DNA from: Aliiroseovarius sediminis
GTDB lineage: Bacteria; Pseudomonadota; Alphaproteobacteria; Rhodobacterales; Rhodobacteraceae
Direction of reading: 5' to 3'
NCBI RefSeq assembly: GCF_022678485.1
Contig: NZ_JALBYP010000025.1
Coordinates: 1 to 64,000 of the forward strand
Length of the DNA: 64,000 nt
The notes under the pieces were generated by a model. That model was not told where the DNA came from, did no database searches, and worked only from the letters and a program-made list of their open reading frames with translations. Position 1 is the stretch's first letter; each line of letters starts with the position of its first letter. Below, piece after piece: positions 59,789 through 64,000 of the stretch. The translations under genes and the position numbers were made by a program.

Positions 59789-62154
59789 TGATGCGGGTGC
59801 TGGACCTCAAACTGCTGCGCGACCTCAGACGGCTTTGGACGCAAAGCCTGGCGATCTCGGCGGTGCTGGCGGTGGGCGTGATGATCATGGTCATGTCGAA
59901 CGGGGCCGAACGCAGTCTGCGCGAAACCCGCGACACCTTCTATGAACGCAACCGCTTCGGGGATATCTTCGCCAGCGCCTCGCGGGCGCCTGATGCGTTG
60001 GCGACGGACATCCTTGCCATTGACGGCGTGGCGCGCGTGGACACGCGGATTTCGACCTTCGCGATCCTTGATATCGCGGATATGACACAACCCGCGATGG
60101 GGCAGGTCCTGTCCCTGCCGTCCAGTGGGCTGCCGGCGATGAATATTCCAACGATCACGCGGGGGCGGATACCCGAACCCGGACAGCGGGACGAGGTTCT
60201 GGTGAACCAGAACTTTGCCCAGGCGCATGGGTTTTCGATTGGCGACCAGTTCGGGGTCACGCTGAACGGGCAAAAGCGGATGTTGACGATAACCGGCACC
60301 GCGTTGAGCCCCGAATTCATCTATACGATCGGTCCCAACTCGATCATGCCCGACGACCGCCGCTTCGGCATCCTGTGGATGGACGAGGACGTGCTGGGCG
60401 CGGCCTTCAACCTCACGGGGGCGTTCAACGACGTGTCGGTCCAGCTTGGGCGTAACGCTGACCCCGATGCGGTGACGGACGCGCTGGACAATCTGTTGAA
60501 ACCCTATGGTGGAACCGGAGCTTTTCCGCGCAAAGATCAGATATCAAACGCCTTTCTGGATGGAGAGCTGAAGCAGCTTCGCGTCATGGCCGAGGTCGTG
60601 CCGCCGGTCTTCCTAGTGATTTCGGCCTTTCTGGTGAACATGGTTCTGGGCCGGCTGATCGCGCTGGAGCGTGAACAGATCGGGCTGTTGAAGGCGCTGG
60701 GCTATCAGCGGACCGAAATCAGTTGGCATTATATCAAGCTGGCGCTGGTGATTGGCTGCGTGGGCGTGGGGTTGGGCTGGACCTTCGGGATGCTGGCCAG
60801 CCGCGGCATGGCGCAGCTCTATGCCGAGTTCTTTCATTTCCCTTATCTGGTGTTTGTCCAATACCCCTCGATCTATGCCATCTCGGCGGGGGCGGGGTTG
60901 ATGGCGGCGGCGTTGGGTGCGGTTGGCGCGGTCCGGCGGGTGGTGGGGTTAAGCCCGGCGGTCGCCATGGCACCTCCGGCGCCGACGCGGTTTCGGCGCG
61001 GGGTGCTGGATCGGTTGATCCTGTGGCTGAAGCCGCGCCAGCCGACGATGATGATCCTGCGCTCGATCGGTCGCTGGCCATTCAGGGCGGCGCTGACGAC
61101 CTTCGGCATCGCGACATCTGCATCGGTAATGATTGCCGCCCTGTTCATGTTCGACGCGATGGACGAGTTGCTGGATGTCAGTTTCGTGCAGATCAACCGG
61201 CAGGACGCGGTGCTGCAATTTGCCGAGGCTCGATCTGACCGAGTGGTGCAGGACGTGGCCCATCTGCCGGGAGTGATGGCCGCAGAAGGCGTCTGGTCGA
61301 TCCCTGCGCGCCTGACCCACGGCCACCTGTCGCGCCGCATCGGGGTCGAGGGGCGGCGGCCGGGCGATACCCTGTCGCGTGTGATTGACACCGACAGTCT
61401 TGACTTGGTGCGGCCTGAACACGGGATCGTTTTGGCTCGACGTCTGGCGGATCATCTGGACGTTGGTGTTGGAGACGCGATTGAGGTTGAGTTCCTGACC
61501 ATTCCCGACAGCCGCCACAAACTGATTGTGACAGGTCTGGCCGGGCAGTATTTCGGGTTGGGCGCCTATATGGAGGTGACCACGCTGGCCCGGTTGCTCG
61601 ACCGTCCCGTGCAGGTCACGCACGCCAACCTGCTGATCGACCCGGCACGCGAAGAGGCGTTGTTTAACGCCATCAAGGGTGCGCCAGCCGTGGCCGGTCT
61701 GACGCTGTTGGCGCAGGTGCGGCAGTCCTTCACCGACACGATTGCGCAGAATGCTGGTATGACGACGACGATCAACTCGTTCCTGGCCGCATTGATTGCG
61801 ATCGGCGTGGTTTACAACTCGGCCCGCATCCAGTTGTCCGAACGCGCCCGCGAACTGGCCAGTTTACGCATCCTTGGCTTCACGCGCGGCGAAGTCAGCT
61901 ATATCCTGCTGGGCGAGCTTTTCCTGCTGACGCTGGCGGCGATCCCGCTGGGGCTTTTGATCGGGCGATTGCTGGCGGGGGCGATGGTGGCCAGCTTCGA
62001 CAGTGATCTGTATGCGATCCCGCTGGTCGTGTCGCGCGGGACATATATGTGGGCGGCGGGGGTGGTTGCTGCTGCCTCGGTGGTGTCAGCGTTGATCGTG
62101 CGCCGGCGGATCGACAGGATGGACCTGATCGCCGTCATGAAAACAAGGGAGTAA
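59788..62154 (+). CDS. FtsX-like ABC exporter permease
   Basis: A 788-residue permease with two FtsX domains: membrane segments near residues 20-45 and 265-390, and again 430-460 and 660-780. A large periplasmic part lies between each pair. Two FtsX halves in one chain match the mechanotransmission type of exporter (lipoprotein, lipid or antimicrobial release). The start ATG overlaps the ATPase stop. The substrate is unknown. Confidence 0.85.
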   Translation: MMRVLDLKLLRDLRRLWTQSLAISAVLAVGVMIMVMSNGAERSLRETRDTFYERNRFGDIFASASRAPDALATDILAIDGVARVDTRISTFAILDIADMTQPAMGQVLSLPSSGLPAMNIPTITRGRIPEPGQRDEVLVNQNFAQAHGFSIGDQFGVTLNGQKRMLTITGTALSPEFIYTIGPNSIMPDDRRFGILWMDEDVLGAAFNLTGAFNDVSVQLGRNADPDAVTDALDNLLKPYGGTGAFPRKDQISNAFLDGELKQLRVMAEVVPPVFLVISAFLVNMVLGRLIALEREQIGLLKALGYQRTEISWHYIKLALVIGCVGVGLGWTFGMLASRGMAQLYAEFFHFPYLVFVQYPSIYAISAGAGLMAAALGAVGAVRRVVGLSPAVAMAPPAPTRFRRGVLDRLILWLKPRQPTMMILRSIGRWPFRAALTTFGIATSASVMIAALFMFDAMDELLDVSFVQINRQDAVLQFAEARSDRVVQDVAHLPGVMAAEGVWSIPARLTHGHLSRRIGVEGRRPGDTLSRVIDTDSLDLVRPEHGIVLARRLADHLDVGVGDAIEVEFLTIPDSRHKLIVTGLAGQYFGLGAYMEVTTLARLLDRPVQVTHANLLIDPAREEALFNAIKGAPAVAGLTLLAQVRQSFTDTIAQNAGMTTTINSFLAALIAIGVVYNSARIQLSERARELASLRILGFTRGEVSYILLGELFLLTLAAIPLGLLIGRLLAGAMVASFDSDLYAIPLVVSRGTYMWAAGVVAAASVVSALIVRRRIDRMDLIAVMKTRE

Positions 62155-62158
62155 CCCG

Positions 62159-63373
62159 ATGGGCTGGAATATGCGCAAGATCATACTGGCTGGTGCGGCG
62201 GTCGCAGCGGTGGCCGTGTTTGCTTATCTGGCGATGAAACCTGAACCAGTGCCGGTCGATATCGAAACCATCGTCAGCGGCCCGATTGAGGTCACGGTAA
62301 ATGCGGACGGGCAGACCCGCGTGCGCAACGTCTATGACGTGTCCGCGCCGGTGTCCGGCCAATTGGCGCGCAGCCCGGTGTCTATTGGTGATCAGGTGGT
62401 TGCGGGCGAAACCGTGGTTGCGCGGATTGCGCCGGGCGACCCTGCATTTCTGGACGAACGGTCGCGCGCGCAGGCAGCGGCAGCGGTGGCGCAGGCCGAA
62501 GCGGCGGTGGCCGAAGCCCAAGCCCAAATCGCGATGGCCGAGGCCGATCTGGCTCATGCGCAGACCAGCCTGAACAGGCTGCACGATCTGTATGCGCGCG
62601 GAACTATCCCCCAAGCCCAACTGGACGATGCTGAACTTGGGGTCGATGTCGCGGCGGCAAGACTGGACAGCGCACACGCTGCCTATGACATGCGCGTGGC
62701 GGAGTTGGCCGCGCAGAAGGCCACCCTGATCGAGCCGCGCTCCCATGAGACGGTCACGCCGAACGAGGCCTGTTGCATCGACGTGAGGGCCCCCGTATCG
62801 GGCACGGTGCTGAGCGTTGCCAGCGAGAGCGAACGACCCATTCTGCCCGGCGCGCCGATCCTGTCCATTGGCGAAACCGATGATCTGGAGATTATGGCCG
62901 AGATCCTGTCCACCGATGCGGTCCGGCTTCAGGTCGGCGCCCCCGCCTATGTCGAACGATGGGGCGGCGCGGGCAATTTGGACGCCGAGGTGCGGATTAT
63001 TGAACCGGCAGGCTTTACCAAAGTTTCGGCGCTGGGCATCGAAGAACAGCGCGTTCGTGTCGTGTTGGACCTGTTGACCCCAGCCGAAGATCGCGCTGCG
63101 TTGGGCCACGGTTTTCGCGTCTTTTTGCGCATCGTCGAGTGGCAAGGCGACGGCGTGATCGTCCCCTTGTCTGCGCTGTTTCGCGATGGCCCGGATTGGG
63201 CGGTCTTCGTGGTCGACGGCGACCGCGCGGTGTTGCGCAAACTGTCCGTGGGCCACCGCAACAGCGATGTTGCCGAGGTGGCTGGGGGGCTTGAGGAAGG
63301 TGCGCGGGTGATCACCCATCCCAGTGATCGTGTGAGCGATGGTGCCTTGGTGGTCGATCGCTCTACGCTTTAA
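62159..63373 (+). CDS. HlyD-family periplasmic adaptor
   Basis: A 404-residue membrane-fusion protein: one N-terminal membrane anchor (residues 6-25), a biotinyl-lipoyl-like segment, a long Ala/Glu-rich coiled coil (about 105-140, where AQAEAAVAEAQAQIAMAEAD is typical), and a beta-barrel part. It couples the FtsX-type exporter to the periplasm or outer membrane. The outer-membrane channel gene is not in the window. It lies four bases after the permease gene. Confidence 0.88.
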   Translation: MGWNMRKIILAGAAVAAVAVFAYLAMKPEPVPVDIETIVSGPIEVTVNADGQTRVRNVYDVSAPVSGQLARSPVSIGDQVVAGETVVARIAPGDPAFLDERSRAQAAAAVAQAEAAVAEAQAQIAMAEADLAHAQTSLNRLHDLYARGTIPQAQLDDAELGVDVAAARLDSAHAAYDMRVAELAAQKATLIEPRSHETVTPNEACCIDVRAPVSGTVLSVASESERPILPGAPILSIGETDDLEIMAEILSTDAVRLQVGAPAYVERWGGAGNLDAEVRIIEPAGFTKVSALGIEEQRVRVVLDLLTPAEDRAALGHGFRVFLRIVEWQGDGVIVPLSALFRDGPDWAVFVVDGDRAVLRKLSVGHRNSDVAEVAGGLEEGARVITHPSDRVSDGALVVDRSTL

Positions 63374-63648
63374 TCTCGCCGGTATGACAGTTGATCAGGT
63401 GGGGTTGCCCACGACATCGCGGCACGAGGCGCGGTTTTTTAACCAAGCCGCACTTATCCAATATGACGCGAAAATCACAAAATGCGTCGGCTGGAGTGCC
63501 GCCCGAGTAACAATAATATAGAAACTATCATTACCACGTTCTAAAGTTTCAAAATATCGTGCATATTTGCAGTTGAAATTCGTGTTAGCATCGTGTTGGC
63601 TTGCGCCGAACAGATGAAAAAAAAGAAAAATAGACCAAGGGGGGTCAC

Positions 63649-64000
63649 TTGGCTGATACAGCTTCCAGCGACGGTTTCGTCGTTTTTGATCGTGTCCAGA
63701 AAAGCTATGATGGGGAAACACTGGTCGTCAAAGACCTGAATTTGTCTGTTGCACGTGGCGAGTTTCTGACGATGCTTGGACCTTCGGGGTCGGGCAAGAC
63801 AACATGCCTAATGATGCTTGCGGGATTTGAAACCGCGACACATGGCGACATCCTGCTCGGCGGTCAGCCGATCAACAACATCCCGCCTCATAAGCGCGGC
63901 ATCGGGATGGTTTTTCAGAACTATGCGCTTTTCCCTCACATGACCGTTGCCGAAAACCTCGCCTTCCCGCTGGAAGTGCGCAAGATGGGCAAATCCGAGC
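63649..64000 (+). CDS. PotA-like ABC transporter ATPase, N-terminal part (3' end outside window)
   Basis: The frame starts at a TTG preceded by a strong AAGGGGGG site and stays open to the window end (117 residues). It has FDRVQKSYDGETLVVKDL, Walker A LGPSGSGKTTCLMML and the Q-loop GMVFQNYALFPHM. The opening and Walker region match spermidine/putrescine-type (PotA) importers. The substrate cannot be told from this part. Confidence 0.85.
   Translation, partial: MADTASSDGFVVFDRVQKSYDGETLVVKDLNLSVARGEFLTMLGPSGSGKTTCLMMLAGFETATHGDILLGGQPINNIPPHKRGIGMVFQNYALFPHMTVAENLAFPLEVRKMGKSE

Overview
The window looks like a chromosome segment of a marine Roseobacter-type alphaproteobacterium (Rhodobacterales). 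The grounds are: high GC; an imuA-imuB-dnaE2 cassette with an alphaproteobacterial LexA box (GAAC-N7-GAAC); a sialic-acid TRAP system; MesX/MesD methionine synthase; glycine betaine oxygenase genes; and many eroded insertion sequences. No species name can be given from sequence alone.

Layout. 0-3.3 kb: tail of an Ig-like repeat protein, an SH3-like exported protein and an OpgB-like phosphoglycerol transferase. 3.5-9 kb: the SOS mutasome imuA-imuB-dnaE2. 9-13.7 kb: a genetic graveyard holding remnants of torT, torS and torA between two pieces of an IS3 element. 14-19.4 kb: a phosphonate-type ABC transporter (phnD-phnC-phnE-phnE) with a HAD hydrolase and a divergent DeoR regulator. 19.5-21 kb: a cobalamin riboswitch, a small unknown gene and a BtuF-like protein. 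21.2-24.3 kb: Crp/Fnr regulator, KefB-type antiporter and tRNA-Ser(GCT). 24.3-25.7 kb: no convincing gene. 25.7-35.8 kb: a peptide-use region (pepT, dpp-type transporter with a fused permease-ATPase, DUF1028 protein, glutaminase pseudogene, GntR regulator, M20 amidohydrolase) with three copies of one palindromic operator. 35.8-38 kb: IS3, IS66 and IS21 debris and a headless GntR gene. 38-49.1 kb: a block of cobalamin-riboswitch genes. 49.3-55.6 kb: sialic acid uptake and catabolism (nanA, nanR, siaPQM, nanE, nanK). 55.6-64 kb: an amino-acid ABC transporter, a metallophosphatase, a MacB-like exporter with its HlyD-type adaptor, and the start of a PotA-like ATPase.

The most striking feature is 38-49.1 kb. 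Three well-formed cobalamin riboswitches and one core-deleted relative sit in front of four transcription units: mesX-mesD (cobalamin-independent methionine synthase), nrdHIEF (cobalamin-independent ribonucleotide reductase), gbcA-gbcB (oxygen-dependent betaine demethylation, needing no corrinoid) and btuF-like plus a PP-loop ATPase. I read this as a B12-sparing island: when cobalamin runs low, the cell would switch on B12-free routes for methionine, dNTPs and methylamine breakdown, and B12 salvage. A fifth riboswitch at 19.5 kb controls a paralogous btuF-like gene. The betaine oxygenase under riboswitch control and the signal-less BtuF/PP-loop pair are the parts I consider least described.

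Basis: gene and motif calls come from reading the translations and nucleotide sequence. Family functions come from general knowledge. The island interpretation is inference.
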